Assembly (NCBI GenBank): GCA_020060465.1
Contig: JAGVAD010000038.1
Coordinates: 1-64,000 of the forward strand
Length of the DNA: 64,000 nucleotides
DNA from: Anaerolineales bacterium
Lineage (GTDB): Bacteria; Chloroflexota; Anaerolineae; Anaerolineales; UBA4823
Direction: 5' to 3'
Shown: in pieces, positions 49,488-60,067 of the stretch
Numbering within the stretch: the first letter of the stretch is position 1
Layout of the letters: each line of letters opens with the position of its first letter
Made by a program: the position numbers and the translations under genes
Notes under the pieces: model-generated
Told to the model about the DNA's origin: nothing
The model's database searches: none
The model's input: the letters and a program-made list of their open reading frames with translations, nothing else

Positions 49488-52160
49488 TCAGGATACAGGC
49501 TGAAGCAAGCTTTCGCCCCTTTCGCGCTTTTCCAACATGCCGATAATAGCTGCTGGCGCTTGCGAGGCGGCGAATAGAAAACCTTGACCAAAATCGCAGC
49601 CCATCGAACGCAACTGCTGCAACTGGCCCTCGTTTTCCACGCCTTCAGCAGTGGCGTGCATACCCAGCTTATGCGCCAGTTCGACGATTGTGCGCACCAA
49701 TTGGGCGCCGCTCTCATCCTGGTCAATCAACTGAATATAAGCGCGATCAATTTTCACGGCGCTGAAAGGGAAACGCTTCAAGTTCAGCAGGGAAGAAACG
49801 CCCGTGCCAAAGTTGTCAATTTCCACGCGAACGCCCATTTCTTGCAACGCCTGAATAATCCGCACCACCAGCTCGTGATTGGCGGATACGATGCTCTCGG
49901 TGACCTCCAGGTTCATGGTATTGGCGCTCAAACCGGTCTTTTTCAGGATTTGTTGGATGTTGTTGACCAGATTGGGCCGCGCTAAAAGGCTGCTGGTGAG
50001 GTTGACATTTATTTGCAACGGCGGATTAAAACGATACTGCGCCTGCCATTCACGCATCTGGCGACAGGCTTCTTCAAATACCCACCAATCAATGGGGATG
50101 ATCAATCCTGCCTCTTGCGCCAGCGGGATAAATTCGCTGGCCGGCAACAAACCATATACCGGATGATGCCAATGCACCAGCGCCTCGAAACCAATGAGTT
50201 GACCACTGCTGAGCGAAAGAATGGGCTGATAAAAGACCTGCAACTGGTTTTTCTCCAGCGCCTGCTGCAAATCCGATTCCAGCGCCACCCGCCGTAAAAT
50301 GTGCTCACGCATCGCCGGATCGAACACCTCATAAGTCCCCTTCCCGCTGGCCTTGGCAGCGTACATGGCGATGTCGGCATCGCGCAGGATGTCCTCGGCT
50401 TGCGAATAACCGAGAGAACTCAGCACGATGCCAATGCTGGCGCTGGTAGAGACATAAGCCTGATATTTCTCCAAATAAATCGGGCGCGAGAGCATTTCGA
50501 TGATGCGTTTGGAAACCGATATGGCGTAATCGGGATCGCGAATCTTTTCCAACAAGATCACAAATTCGTCGCCTCCCAGGCGGGCGACGATGTCGGTTTC
50601 TCGCAATTGCGACTGCAACATACCCGTTACTGCAATCAGCAGTTCATCGCCTGCAGGATGCCCCAGGCTATCGTTGATATCTTTGAAGCGGTCCAGGTCC
50701 AGGTATAAAACCGCAAAAAGATGCCCTTTCCCTGCGCGTGAGTTTTCAATCGCCCGATTTAACCGCTCCTGGATGCTGGCGCGGTTGGGCAGGTGGGTCA
50801 GACCATCGGTGAAGGCGTCATGTAGCAGTCTGGCCTCCACTTCTTTGCGCTCGGTAATATCTGTTTGAGAACCCGCAATGCGCCCTGCACTGCCATCCGC
50901 CCCGCGCACTGCAATGCCGCGGCTCAACATCCAACGATAGGCTTTGTTCTTATGCAGTATGCGGTATTCGCTTTCGAAATGCGGTGTGACGCCGCGCAGA
51001 TGCGCCGAGAGCGCCTGGCGCAAGCGATCTATATCCTGGGGATGAACGCGGCTGAACCATTCCTGAGGATCAGAGCCAATCTCGTCCTCTTCGTATCCCA
51101 ACATGTTCTTCCAACGCGGCGAGAAATAGATGCGGTTGGTCTTCAAGTTCCAGTCCCAGACGCCATCATTTGCGCCTTGTACAGCCAGCGCGTAGCGCTC
51201 TTCGCTTTCTCGCAGCGCAGCTTCAACGCGCCGACGCTCTGCCAGCTCGCGGCGCGCTTTTTCGTACAATTCGGCGTTTTCCAAAGCAACTGCTGCATAA
51301 CCCACCAATGAGGTGAGCATCACCTCGTCTTTTGGCGTGAATGGTCGCTGCCCCACTCGATTATCTACCGATAGCACGCCCAAAGGCCGGCCGCGGGAGA
51401 AGATCGGCACATACAACAAGCTATGCACCAAAAAACCCGTGCTGATCTTCAACTGACCGGCGCTGCTCTCCCTAGATTGACGCACCGGACGACCAGAACG
51501 AATCGCCACGCCGATCAACGAGTCTTTTACCGGCAGCCGCGTGGTCTTGGTCAGGCTTTCATCTATGTTCTTCACCGCCCGCAGATAAAACTGTCCACTG
51601 GCGCTATCTAATAGCGCCAAAAAACCTTCCTCAGCCTGGGTCAACTTCACGCCTGCCTCCACAATGCGCCGCAGCACCTCATCCAGCTCCAATGTAGAGG
51701 TCACCGTCTGGCCAATCCTGGACAGGGCGCTCAACCATTCCACTTGTTCCTTCAGTTCGACAGTTAACCGCTCTGCTTCCCGGCGCAACCGAGATTCGGC
51801 CAAGGCGCGGCTGATGCACGCTTCTAATTGATCGGCTTCAACTGGCTTGACCAGGTAATCCTGCACCCCTAAACGGAAAGCCTCCGCGGCGATATGCTCA
51901 GAGCCATGCGCGGTGAAAAGCACCGTGGGAATGTGGATGCCTTCGGCGTTCAATTGACGCAAGATGTCCAGACCGGTTGCGTCGGGCAGTTCCAGGTCAA
52001 GCAATATCAGAGATGGAGGCGTTGCTCGAATAGTTTCCAGCGCACTTTTTCCGTTATATACCGTGCTGGCGCTGTACCCCATGGAAGGCAACAGGCGATA
52101 CGCAATAAAATCGCCCAATTGACGGTTATCATCAACAACCAGGATGGTCTCTTTGTTCAC
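49488..52160 (-). CDS. REC-GAF-PAS-GGDEF-EAL cyclic-di-GMP signalling protein
   Basis: 890 aa. REC domain with phosphoacceptor Asp55 (LILLDLELPD); a coiled-coil linker; GAF (LSRIGQTVTSTLELDEVLRRIVEAGVKL); PAS (ALRESEERYALAVQGANDGVWDW); GGDEF with intact RLGGDEF and an upstream RETD I-site (product inhibition); EAL with the signature FEALVHW and FGTGVSSL. It can both make and break c-di-GMP in principle. The direction depends on activation of REC/GAF/PAS. Its partner kinase is not obvious nearby. Confidence 0.94.
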   Translation of the reverse strand: MNKETILVVDDNRQLGDFIAYRLLPSMGYSASTVYNGKSALETIRATPPSLILLDLELPDATGLDILRQLNAEGIHIPTVLFTAHGSEHIAAEAFRLGVQDYLVKPVEADQLEACISRALAESRLRREAERLTVELKEQVEWLSALSRIGQTVTSTLELDEVLRRIVEAGVKLTQAEEGFLALLDSASGQFYLRAVKNIDESLTKTTRLPVKDSLIGVAIRSGRPVRQSRESSAGQLKISTGFLVHSLLYVPIFSRGRPLGVLSVDNRVGQRPFTPKDEVMLTSLVGYAAVALENAELYEKARRELAERRRVEAALRESEERYALAVQGANDGVWDWNLKTNRIYFSPRWKNMLGYEEDEIGSDPQEWFSRVHPQDIDRLRQALSAHLRGVTPHFESEYRILHKNKAYRWMLSRGIAVRGADGSAGRIAGSQTDITERKEVEARLLHDAFTDGLTHLPNRASIQERLNRAIENSRAGKGHLFAVLYLDLDRFKDINDSLGHPAGDELLIAVTGMLQSQLRETDIVARLGGDEFVILLEKIRDPDYAISVSKRIIEMLSRPIYLEKYQAYVSTSASIGIVLSSLGYSQAEDILRDADIAMYAAKASGKGTYEVFDPAMREHILRRVALESDLQQALEKNQLQVFYQPILSLSSGQLIGFEALVHWHHPVYGLLPASEFIPLAQEAGLIIPIDWWVFEEACRQMREWQAQYRFNPPLQINVNLTSSLLARPNLVNNIQQILKKTGLSANTMNLEVTESIVSANHELVVRIIQALQEMGVRVEIDNFGTGVSSLLNLKRFPFSAVKIDRAYIQLIDQDESGAQLVRTIVELAHKLGMHATAEGVENEGQLQQLRSMGCDFGQGFLFAASQAPAAIIGMLEKRERGESLLQPVS

Positions 52161-52245
52161 AGTCCCCTACATGTTGCAACACAATTGACCCATTCATGCT
52201 ATGATCACACGTACCTGCGCTTGTTATAAAGAATTATATACCACA

Positions 52246-53472
52246 TTATTCGTAACGCAATGCCTCTACAGGTTCAAGCCCAGCGGCCCGATTGGCAGGG
52301 TAGAGACCGAAAAACAGTCCTACGGCGGTTGAAAATAGCGTGGCTAACAATATAGTATCCACACCAATTTGTGGGCTGAGCGTCGTACCATTCGCCGCTG
52401 CGATGCGGGCGACGATGTTCGAAATCAGCGCCCCTAAACCAATGCCGATCACCCCGCCCACCATGCTGAGCAATGAAGACTCGGTTAGAAATTGCACCAG
52501 GATATCAATCCGCCTGGCGCCAAGCGCCTTGCGCAGCCCAATCTCTCGCGTGCGCTCGGTTACCGAAACCAACATGATATTCATGATGCCGATGCCGCCC
52601 ACCAACAAGGAAATGGCAGCAATGCCCCCCAAGAAAATAGTCAACACCCCGGTGATCGTCTGGGCAGTAGCGAGGAAATCCTGTTGCGTCAGGATGGTGA
52701 AATCGTCCTTGCCGATCGCTGTGCGATGACGGGAGCGCAGGATCTGGGCAATCTCCTCGCTGGCCTGCGGAACCGCCTCAGCGCTGACGGCTTGTACCAT
52801 CAGCAAATCCACCTGATCGCGCGTCTGACGGCGTAAGAGGCGCGTCTGCACCGTAGTCAACGGCGCCAGGATATGATCATCCTGATTGCTAAACCCTGAT
52901 CCACCTTTGGATTCCAATACGCCAATCACCCGAAAAGGCTGGCCCTCAATGCGCACCGTTTCGCCCACCAACCCTTCTTTGCGCCCAAAAAGCCGGTCAG
53001 CCACTTCCGTCCCCAATAGCACAACTGAGGCCTTGCCCAAAATATGCTCTTCCCGGATGAACTCCCCTTCGCTGACATGGGTATTGCGCACCGGCTCATA
53101 ATCCGGCGTGACGCCGCTGATCTGCGTGGTGGTGGTCTCGCCGCCGGCGGAAACCCCAACCGTTCCCTGTAAAATCGGCGCCACGCCCGCCACAGAGGGC
53201 GCCTGAAACGGGTCTGCAATGGCAGCCGCATCGCTCAAGGTGATGGGTTTCGGGTTGCGCACATCTTCTGATCCGCCGCGGAACACGAAAACCAGGTTGG
53301 TGCCGATGCCCTGGATCGAACCCGTGATAGTATCTTCCGCCCCGCGGCCAATCGAGACAATGGCGATCACTGCCGCCACGCCAATCACAATGCCGATGAT
53401 GGTCAGTCCAGAGCGCAGTTTGTTGGATGCCAGGCTTTCTAAAGCCTCAAGGATGGATTGCCAGAGGATCAT
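52246..53472 (-). CDS. MacB-type ABC transporter permease
   Basis: 408 aa with an N-terminal membrane helix ([20 protein letters not shown]), a large periplasmic/extracellular MacB_PCD domain, and three C-terminal helices ([51 protein letters not shown], then [20 protein letters not shown]). It works with the neighbouring ATPase. Start overlaps the ATPase stop (ATGA). Exported substrate is unknown. Confidence 0.94.
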   Translation of the reverse strand: MILWQSILEALESLASNKLRSGLTIIGIVIGVAAVIAIVSIGRGAEDTITGSIQGIGTNLVFVFRGGSEDVRNPKPITLSDAAAIADPFQAPSVAGVAPILQGTVGVSAGGETTTTQISGVTPDYEPVRNTHVSEGEFIREEHILGKASVVLLGTEVADRLFGRKEGLVGETVRIEGQPFRVIGVLESKGGSGFSNQDDHILAPLTTVQTRLLRRQTRDQVDLLMVQAVSAEAVPQASEEIAQILRSRHRTAIGKDDFTILTQQDFLATAQTITGVLTIFLGGIAAISLLVGGIGIMNIMLVSVTERTREIGLRKALGARRIDILVQFLTESSLLSMVGGVIGIGLGALISNIVARIAAANGTTLSPQIGVDTILLATLFSTAVGLFFGLYPANRAAGLEPVEALRYE

Positions 53473-54155
53473 CGCTCATCCTCCACAACCCCGTCTCGAA
53501 TACGGATGATGCGTTGGGCCTGCGCGGCCACCTCTGGGTCGTGAGTGACGATAATTAACGTCGTACCTCGCTCTCGATTGAGCGACAGCAAGAGGTTCAT
53601 GATCTCGACGCCCGATTTTGAGTCCAGGTTGCCGGTTGGCTCATCCGCCAACAAGATCGCCGGGTTGTTAACCAGGGCGCGAGCAATAGCCACGCGCTGT
53701 TGCTGCCCGCCGGATAATTCATTCGGGCGATGGGTAATACGATCCGCCAGGCCCACCGCTTCCAGCGCCGCGCGTGCCCGCTCCTTTCGTTTGCTCCGCA
53801 TCCCCGCATAGCGCAGAGGCAGTTCCACATTCATCAGGGCTGTCGCGCGCGGCAACAGGTTAAAACTCTGGAAAACAAAACCCACCTTGCGGTTGCGGAT
53901 AGAAGCCAGTTGGTCATCCTTCAAGTTCGAAACCCGCTCCCCGTCTAAAATATACTCTCCCGAAGTGGGACGATCCAAACAGCCAATGATATTCATCAGT
54001 GTGGATTTCCCCGAACCCGAGGGCCCCATAATGGCGATCACTTCGCCGCGCGCCACCCGCATAGACAGGCCGCGCAAGGCATGCACCTGCACCTCGCCCA
54101 TCTGGTAAACTTTGGTCAGCCCCTCGGCTTGGATGACCCAATCCTTGTCGTTCAT
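53469..54155 (-). CDS. MacB/LolD-type ABC transporter ATP-binding protein
   Basis: 228 aa with Walker [10 protein letters not shown], signature LSGGQQQ, Walker [13 protein letters not shown] and H-loop VTHDPE; the [14 protein letters not shown] region matches MacB/LolD-type. It powers the adjacent permease. ATG 54155 or GTG 54158 could start it, with a weak ribosome site. It lies 6 nt after the adaptor gene. Confidence 0.95.
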   Translation of the reverse strand: MNDKDWVIQAEGLTKVYQMGEVQVHALRGLSMRVARGEVIAIMGPSGSGKSTLMNIIGCLDRPTSGEYILDGERVSNLKDDQLASIRNRKVGFVFQSFNLLPRATALMNVELPLRYAGMRSKRKERARAALEAVGLADRITHRPNELSGGQQQRVAIARALVNNPAILLADEPTGNLDSKSGVEIMNLLLSLNRERGTTLIIVTHDPEVAAQAQRIIRIRDGVVEDER

Positions 54156-54161
54156 CACGCG

Positions 54162-55526
54162 CTATCTCGTACGGACAAATGGCGGCGGGCCATTCGATTC
54201 AAATACGGTTGGCGGGTTCAGCACGATCAAATCCCCCACTTGCAAATCGCCGTCCACCACCTGAGAAGCCGTATCCGACGATGCGCCAAGCTGAATAGTC
54301 ACCGGCATTAGCTGGTTATCTTTTAGAATATACACCACCTGCTTGCCATCGCGGAAGCGCACCGCCCGATTGGGCACCAACAACACGCCGTTGAGCTGAT
54401 TGACCACGATGTTCACCGCGGCGGTCATCCCCGGTTTGACTTGCTCATCCGCATCTGTCAACTTGACCGTAACGATAAACTCTGGCGTGCCTTGCGTCAC
54501 ATTCCCCACGCGGTCCACCTGGCTGACCAGCCCGTGGTATTCTCGCCCGCGCGCCGCGTCGAAGGTCAAAACCACATCCTGCCCGATTTGAATCTGGTTA
54601 ACATCTACTTCAGAGACTGACACATCCACCAGCAATTCGGATAAATCGTCCAGACGAAAAGCCGGCGCGCCGATCGCCGCCTGGTCGCCAGGCAGGGTAT
54701 CCACCAGCGTAACCACGCCGCTGATAGGCGCTTCCAGCCAGGCCTGGTTGAGCGTCGCCTGAGCCGCGGCAATGCGCGCCTCCGCAGCCGCGATATCGTC
54801 CGGGCTGGGGCCATTTTCCCACTTGGCGTAATCTTTCAACGCCTTATCCAGATTGGATTGAGCCACCGCCAGGGCGTATTCATACTCCAACCGCTTCACC
54901 GCCGCGTCATAATCCGCCTGCGCCCGGTCAAGTTTTTCCTTCAAATCCTTGCGGGTTGCGTCGCCGGAGGGGTAAAACTTGTAGGGTTCAAACGCCGCTC
55001 GCGCCTCATCTAATCGCTTTTGCATCAAAGCCAAAGCTTCTGTGGCGCTCAGACCCTGCTGCTCGCTTGGAATTGTGTAGTTATCCAACTGGTATTGCGC
55101 GTTGCGGACTGCCTTGGTCTGCACAGAAATCGCCTGCAACGCCTGCGCTTTGGCTGCGACCGCGTTGGTGTAGAGATCTTCTAACGCCTGTTTGGCGCTA
55201 ACCAGTTCCGCCCGGGCCAGGATAATGTTCTGCGGCAAAGAGGTTTGCTCCAACTCTGCCAACCGGTCGCCAGCTTTTACATGATCGCCCACCTTGACCA
55301 AAACCTGCTCGACCGTTCCGGTGGTTTTCCAGCTCAAAAATACGGTTTGTCGCGAGCGCACCACTCCTGTTGCGCCAATCGTAGCAGTGAGTTGGCCTAA
55401 TTCTGCGGGCGCAGTCTGGTAACTTAAAAGCGACGTCGCTTGTTGCTGCGCCCGCCGCCACATAAAAGCGTAAACGCCGCCGGCGATCACACCCAGGATC
55501 ACCAGTATCGTAATGATCTTTCGCAT
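54162..55526 (-). CDS. MacA/HlyD-type membrane fusion (adaptor) protein
   Basis: 454 aa: one N-terminal membrane helix, biotinyl-lipoyl/barrel domain (TGTVEQVLVKVGDHVKAGDRLAELE), a long alpha-hairpin (ARAELVSAKQALEDLYTNAVAAKAQALQAI...), then the barrel region (ISGVVTLVDTLPGDQAAIGAPAF) and C-terminal RDGKQVVYILKDN. It bridges the MacB-like pump. No TolC-like gene is near, which fits a cell without an outer membrane. ATG 55526 follows GAGGG. Confidence 0.92.
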   Translation of the reverse strand: MRKIITILVILGVIAGGVYAFMWRRAQQQATSLLSYQTAPAELGQLTATIGATGVVRSRQTVFLSWKTTGTVEQVLVKVGDHVKAGDRLAELEQTSLPQNIILARAELVSAKQALEDLYTNAVAAKAQALQAISVQTKAVRNAQYQLDNYTIPSEQQGLSATEALALMQKRLDEARAAFEPYKFYPSGDATRKDLKEKLDRAQADYDAAVKRLEYEYALAVAQSNLDKALKDYAKWENGPSPDDIAAAEARIAAAQATLNQAWLEAPISGVVTLVDTLPGDQAAIGAPAFRLDDLSELLVDVSVSEVDVNQIQIGQDVVLTFDAARGREYHGLVSQVDRVGNVTQGTPEFIVTVKLTDADEQVKPGMTAAVNIVVNQLNGVLLVPNRAVRFRDGKQVVYILKDNQLMPVTIQLGASSDTASQVVDGDLQVGDLIVLNPPTVFESNGPPPFVRTR

Positions 55527-55562
55527 TGTCATCCCTCAATTCGTTGAACAAACCAATCCATG

Positions 55563-55590
55563 ATTGTACTCCAAACTCATCCACTTGAAA
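55563..55590 (-). promoter_or_regulatory. Possible promoter of the MacAB-like operon
   Basis: On the minus strand TTTCAA, a 16-nt spacer, then TACAAT; the -35 is poor. It lies in the divergent gap to the GltD-like gene. Confidence 0.4.
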
Positions 55591-55646
55591 CGCCGGGCTT
55601 ACAAACAAGCGTGAGAAAATCATGAGAGCTTCAGAAAATGACAACC

Positions 55647-55664
55647 GTCACGAAAAATTGTGAC
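55647..55664. promoter_or_regulatory. Inverted repeat upstream of the GltD-like gene (possible operator)
   Basis: GTCAC at 55647-55651 and GTGAC at 55660-55664 flank an 8-nt A/T-rich spacer. It lies 87 nt before the GltD-like start. Confidence 0.4.
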
Positions 55665-55750
55665 ATCTGAGACTGAATTAAAACCTCTTTACTCATTATT
55701 ATCATATACGCAGCTTTGGGCATTTATAGAAACGTCGGAGGTAAAAAGTA

Positions 55751-57193
55751 ATGAGGACAATCCCTGGTGATTTTTTGGCCATTGACCGAAAATCGCGCGC
55801 CCGCACCATCAGTCGAGGCGTTCGGACTCGTCCGGCGGCTGAGCGCATTTGCGACTTCGACGACGTGGTCATCCCGCTGGATCCAGATACTGCAATTCTC
55901 GAAGCATCGCGCTGCATTCAATGCCCAGACCCCGCCCCCTGTATGTTAGCCTGCCCCACCCACAACGATATTCCTTCGGCGATGTGGCTCATCGAGCAGG
56001 GAAAATTCCTTGAGGCGGCCAAACTATATCGCCAGACCAGTTCGCTGCCCGAAATTTGTGGACGCGTATGCCCTCATGAACAACTCTGCCAGGGTTCCTG
56101 TTCCCAGAATAAAGCCTTCGCCCCGGTGATGACCGGCGCGTTGGAAGCCTTCGTAGCCGATTACGAGCGCCAAACCGTGGGCGTGGAGATCCCGGTCGGC
56201 GCGCCCAGCGGAAAGCGCGTAGCGATCATTGGCGCCGGCCCGGCTGGGTTATCCTGCGCGGAGCAACTGGTGCAAATGGGACATCAGGCGACGATTTTCG
56301 AATCCAAGCCCGGCCCGGGCGGATTGCTGACGTATGGCATCCCCAGCTTCAAGCTGCCCAAACAAGTGGTATTTGCCCGCGTGGAAGATTTGGAGCGCGC
56401 CGGCGTTAAGTTCGTATATCACACTTACATCGGGAAAGATAAAACCATTGACGACTTATTCGCCGAAGGTTATCATGCGGTGTTCATCGGCGTCGGCACC
56501 GAGATTGATGCGCCGATGGAAGTCCCCGGCGAAGATTTGCCTGGCGTGTATAAAGCCACAGAGTTCCTGATGCGCGCCAACGTGGCCCCAGAACTACTGC
56601 CGCCCGAACTGCGGGAAAAGCCCATCGTTGGACGCAAAGTGGTGGTCATAGGCGGCGGCGACACGGCCTCAGACTGCCTGCGCAGCGCCCTGCGCCTGGG
56701 CGCTGAAGAAGTGGTGTGCCTGTACCGACGCACCGAGAAAGAAATGCCCGGCGGTCGCCATGACCGCGAATTGGCTAAAGAAGAAGGTGCGCAGTATCAG
56801 TTCCTGACTCAGCCTATCCGCTTCATCGCCGGCGAAAACGGGCGCTTGAAAGCGGTGGAGTGCATCCGCATGGAGCTGGGCGAGCCGGATGCCAAGGGCC
56901 GCCGCAAGCCGGTGCCCATCGAAGGCTCGAACTTCATCGTCGAGGCGGATTGCGCCGTGACCGCCGTCAGCTATTGGCCCGACCCAACCATCGGTCAAAC
57001 CACCCCCGACCTGAAGACCGATAAATGGGGGCTGATTATCGCCGACCCAGAGACGGGCGCCACCTCACGCCCGGGCGTCTATGCTGGCGGCGACGATGTC
57101 ACCGGGCCAAGCCTGGTGGTGACCGCTATGGTCGCCGGTCGCAAAGCAGCCCGCTCCATTGACCAATATCTACAGAGTTTGACTGCCGCATAA
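55751..57193 (+). CDS. GltD/NfnB-type NAD(P)H-dependent FAD oxidoreductase (glutamate synthase beta-like)
   Basis: 480 aa. The N-terminal Fe-S part has CIQCPDPAPCMLACPTHNDIP and the ICGRVCPHEQLCQGSC clusters (fourfold Cys). FAD site GAGPAGLSCA, NAD(P)H site GGGDTASDCLRSALR, and a C-terminal GVYAGGDDVTGPSLVV. Such subunits feed electrons from NAD(P)H into a partner (glutamate synthase or bifurcating complex). No GltB-like partner is adjacent. Good GGAGG before the ATG. Confidence 0.9.
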   Translation: MRTIPGDFLAIDRKSRARTISRGVRTRPAAERICDFDDVVIPLDPDTAILEASRCIQCPDPAPCMLACPTHNDIPSAMWLIEQGKFLEAAKLYRQTSSLPEICGRVCPHEQLCQGSCSQNKAFAPVMTGALEAFVADYERQTVGVEIPVGAPSGKRVAIIGAGPAGLSCAEQLVQMGHQATIFESKPGPGGLLTYGIPSFKLPKQVVFARVEDLERAGVKFVYHTYIGKDKTIDDLFAEGYHAVFIGVGTEIDAPMEVPGEDLPGVYKATEFLMRANVAPELLPPELREKPIVGRKVVVIGGGDTASDCLRSALRLGAEEVVCLYRRTEKEMPGGRHDRELAKEEGAQYQFLTQPIRFIAGENGRLKAVECIRMELGEPDAKGRRKPVPIEGSNFIVEADCAVTAVSYWPDPTIGQTTPDLKTDKWGLIIADPETGATSRPGVYAGGDDVTGPSLVVTAMVAGRKAARSIDQYLQSLTAA

Positions 57194-57263
57194 TTCAGGT
57201 TTAGAAAATTCTCACCTCTTTCATCCACCGCCGGTCAGACGATGATGCCGCGGTATAATAAAG

Positions 57264-57300
57264 GGCTGTGCATTTTGCGCAGCCTCTATTTTTTATTTTG
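57264..57300 (+). terminator. Terminator between the GltD-like gene and gyrA
   Basis: An 8-bp stem (GGCTGTGC / GCGCAGCC, one G-U pair) with a 5-nt loop, followed by TCTATTTTTTATTTT. It ends the upstream transcript. A 7-bp hairpin GACTGCT/AGCAGTC also lies in the gyrA leader at 57316-57334. Confidence 0.85.
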
Positions 57301-57360
57301 ATAAATCGCTCGGCCGACTGCTGACAAAGCAGTCGCACGCGTTGGATAAAGGATTATTTC

Positions 57361-59835
57361 ATGGAAATTGGTGCAATCCAACAAGTGGACATAGATGAAC
57401 AAATGCGCGCCGCGTATCTGGATTACGCCATGAGCGTCATCGTGGCGCGCGCTCTACCAGACGCGCGTGACGGCTTGAAGCCTGTTCATCGCCGCATCCT
57501 TTACGCTATGCACGACATGGGCATCCGCTCCAACTCGCCCTTCCGCAAATCAGCCCGCATTGTCGGCGAAGTGCTGGGAAAATATCACCCGCACGGTGAT
57601 GCAGCGGTATATGACGCCATGGCGCGCATGGCGCAAGATTTCTCCATGCGCTATGTGTTGGTGGACGGGCAGGGCAACTTTGGCTCGGTGGATGGCGACG
57701 CCCCGGCCGCCATGCGCTATACCGAAGCCCGCCTGGCAAAAATGGCGGAAGAGCTGCTCGCCGATATCGAAAAAGACACCGTCGAATTTGGCGACAACTT
57801 TGATGGTTCGCTGCAAGAGCCGCTGGTGCTGCCGGCGCGTCTGCCAAACCTGCTGCTGAACGGCTCCGCCGGCATCGCCGTCGGTATGGCAACCAATATC
57901 CCGCCGCACAATTTGCGCGAACTGACCGAGGCCATCACTTATTTGATTGACCACTATGACACGCTGGATGAAATTCCCATCGAGGAACTGATCCGGCGCG
58001 TCCCCGGCCCAGATTTTCCCACTGGAGGGGTGATCGTCGGCGACGAAGGCATCCTGCACGCTTACAGCACCGGGCGCGGACGCATCGTACTGCGCGGCCT
58101 GGCTCACATCGAGGAGATGGGCAGCAACCGCCACCGCATCGTCATCACTGAAATCCCCTATCAACTCAACAAATCCAGCCTCATCGAACGCATCGCTGAC
58201 CTGGCGCGCGAGGGAAAATTGGATGAGATCTCTGACCTGCGGGATGAATCCGACCGGCGCGGCATGAGCATTGTCATCGAACTCAGACGTGGCGCCCAGC
58301 CGCGTAAGGTGCTCAATCAACTTTATAAGTACACTCCGCTGCAATCCACGTTTGGGGTGCAGTTACTGGCTCTGGTGGATGGCGAACCGCGCTTGCTTTC
58401 GTTAAAGCGGGCTTTGCAGATCTTCATCGAACACCGCCGCGAAGTCATCCGCCGCCGCTCTGAGTTTGAACTTCATCGAGCACGCGAGCGCGCCCATATC
58501 CTGGCCGGTTTATTGATCGCCCTGGCGCATCTGGACGAAGTGATCGAACTGATTCGCAAATCGCCGGACGCCGATACCGCCAAAGAGCGGCTGATGCAGC
58601 GCTTCAAACTAAGCGAGCGCCAGGCGCAGGCCATCCTGGATATGCAATTGCGTCGGCTGGCTGCCCTGGAGAGGCAGAAGATAGAAGAGGAACAGAAACA
58701 GATTCTGGAGCGCATCGCCTTTTTGGAAGAATTGTTAGCCAGCCCCAAGAAAATCCTGCAGGTCATTAAAGACGATATGCTGGATCTGGCAGAGAAGTAC
58801 GGCGATGAGCGACGCACCCATATCGCACGAGAAGCCAACGAAGATTTTCGCGAGGAAGACCTGGTGCAAGACGAGGCGGTGTTGATCAGCCTGACTCAGC
58901 GCGGCTACATCAAGCGCATCTCAGCGGCTGCCTTCCGCGCCCAAAGCCGCGGCGGACGCGGCGTCACCGGCCATGCCATGAAAGAGGAAGACGAGGTCAT
59001 CCTGATCATCCCAGCCCGCACGCTGGATACGGTGTTGTTCTTCTCAGACCGCGGCAAGGTCTATTCCGAAAAAGCTTACCAAATTCCGGATACCGATCGT
59101 ATAGGGAAGGGCATCCCCATCGTGAATGTACTCTCGCTGGACGCCAACGAAACCATCACTGCGGCGGTGGCTGCGCCGAAGTTCAACGGCGACGGTTTCT
59201 GTGTTATGGCCACCCGCCAGGGGCGCATCAAACGCGTGGCGCTTTCAGATTTCGCTGCCGTGAGACCTTCCGGCCTGATCGCCATTAATCTGGATGAAGG
59301 GGACATGTTGGGTTGGGCGCGCCTGACCAGCGGCAAAGACGAGGTCATCCTGGTGACGGAACAAGGCCAGGCGTTGCGCTTTGCAGAAAGCGAAGTGCGC
59401 TCAATGGGACGCGCTGCCGCTGGCGTAACCGCCATTAAGCTCAGCAAAGACGATCGCGTCACCAGCATGGAGGTGGTTGAGCCAGGTGGAGATTTGCTGG
59501 TCGTCACCACCCGCGGTTTCGGCAAACGCACCCCGCTCAGCGAGTATCCCGTCAAGAGCCGTGCGACCGGCGGAGTGAAGACCATTGATCAGAAGGCGCT
59601 CGGCCGCATTGGAACGGTTACATCCGCCCGCGTTGTACAGGAACAGGATGAAATTACCTTCATGTCGTCTTGTGGAGTGGTGTTGCGCACCAAAGTAAAA
59701 GATATTACTCGCAGCGGGCGTGCAACCCGTGGGGTGATGCTGATGAATTTGCAGCCCGGCGACGCTGTGGCTTCCGTGGCGCGGGTGAGCAACTCCGCCC
59801 TGCTGAACACCGACGCCCCAGACAAAGCTACATAA
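57361..59835 (+). CDS. gyrA: DNA gyrase subunit A
   Basis: 824 aa. The breakage-reunion domain has the catalytic Tyr120 in [10 protein letters not shown], and the QRDR reads [12 protein letters not shown], with Ala in place of the E. coli Ser83 position. A coiled-coil tower and a C-terminal beta-pinwheel with SRGGRGVTG (GyrA box-like) follow. It partners GyrB (not in this window) to introduce negative supercoils. It has its own terminator upstream and overlaps a convergent small gene by 8 nt. Confidence 0.96.
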   Translation: MEIGAIQQVDIDEQMRAAYLDYAMSVIVARALPDARDGLKPVHRRILYAMHDMGIRSNSPFRKSARIVGEVLGKYHPHGDAAVYDAMARMAQDFSMRYVLVDGQGNFGSVDGDAPAAMRYTEARLAKMAEELLADIEKDTVEFGDNFDGSLQEPLVLPARLPNLLLNGSAGIAVGMATNIPPHNLRELTEAITYLIDHYDTLDEIPIEELIRRVPGPDFPTGGVIVGDEGILHAYSTGRGRIVLRGLAHIEEMGSNRHRIVITEIPYQLNKSSLIERIADLAREGKLDEISDLRDESDRRGMSIVIELRRGAQPRKVLNQLYKYTPLQSTFGVQLLALVDGEPRLLSLKRALQIFIEHRREVIRRRSEFELHRARERAHILAGLLIALAHLDEVIELIRKSPDADTAKERLMQRFKLSERQAQAILDMQLRRLAALERQKIEEEQKQILERIAFLEELLASPKKILQVIKDDMLDLAEKYGDERRTHIAREANEDFREEDLVQDEAVLISLTQRGYIKRISAAAFRAQSRGGRGVTGHAMKEEDEVILIIPARTLDTVLFFSDRGKVYSEKAYQIPDTDRIGKGIPIVNVLSLDANETITAAVAAPKFNGDGFCVMATRQGRIKRVALSDFAAVRPSGLIAINLDEGDMLGWARLTSGKDEVILVTEQGQALRFAESEVRSMGRAAAGVTAIKLSKDDRVTSMEVVEPGGDLLVVTTRGFGKRTPLSEYPVKSRATGGVKTIDQKALGRIGTVTSARVVQEQDEITFMSSCGVVLRTKVKDITRSGRATRGVMLMNLQPGDAVASVARVSNSALLNTDAPDKAT

Positions 59836-60049
59836 AGGGCGGCGGCGCGACGCGGCCGGTGACCAACAGGCAAAACGAGCTTAACAAACAGGTAACCGCC
59901 AGAAGCAGCAAGGCGACTACGAACATCTGAAATGGAGTCAGGCCAAACAGACGGCTGGCGCGGCGCTCCGAGGCAGGAATGGGGCGCACAAATTCGTCTT
60001 CCTCTTCGCCGAAAGTATCAGCCGCCTGTTGGCGAAAATCGTCTAGCAT
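59828..60049 (-). CDS. Small single-helix membrane protein
   Basis: 73 aa: charged N-terminal half ([19 protein letters not shown]), then one membrane helix ([26 protein letters not shown]) and a short tail. It lies 18 nt after birA on the same strand, has a good length and a coherent helix, and overlaps the 3' end of gyrA by 8 nt. The function is unknown. Confidence 0.65.
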   Translation of the reverse strand: MLDDFRQQAADTFGEEEDEFVRPIPASERRASRLFGLTPFQMFVVALLLLAVTCLLSSFCLLVTGRVAPPPFM

Positions 60050-60067
60050 TGTTGAATCTCCTTGAAA

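Noticed and set aside
57254-57259. TATAAT upstream of gyrA as its promoter
   Set aside because: There is no -35 at the right distance, and a transcript from it would start at the terminator hairpin.
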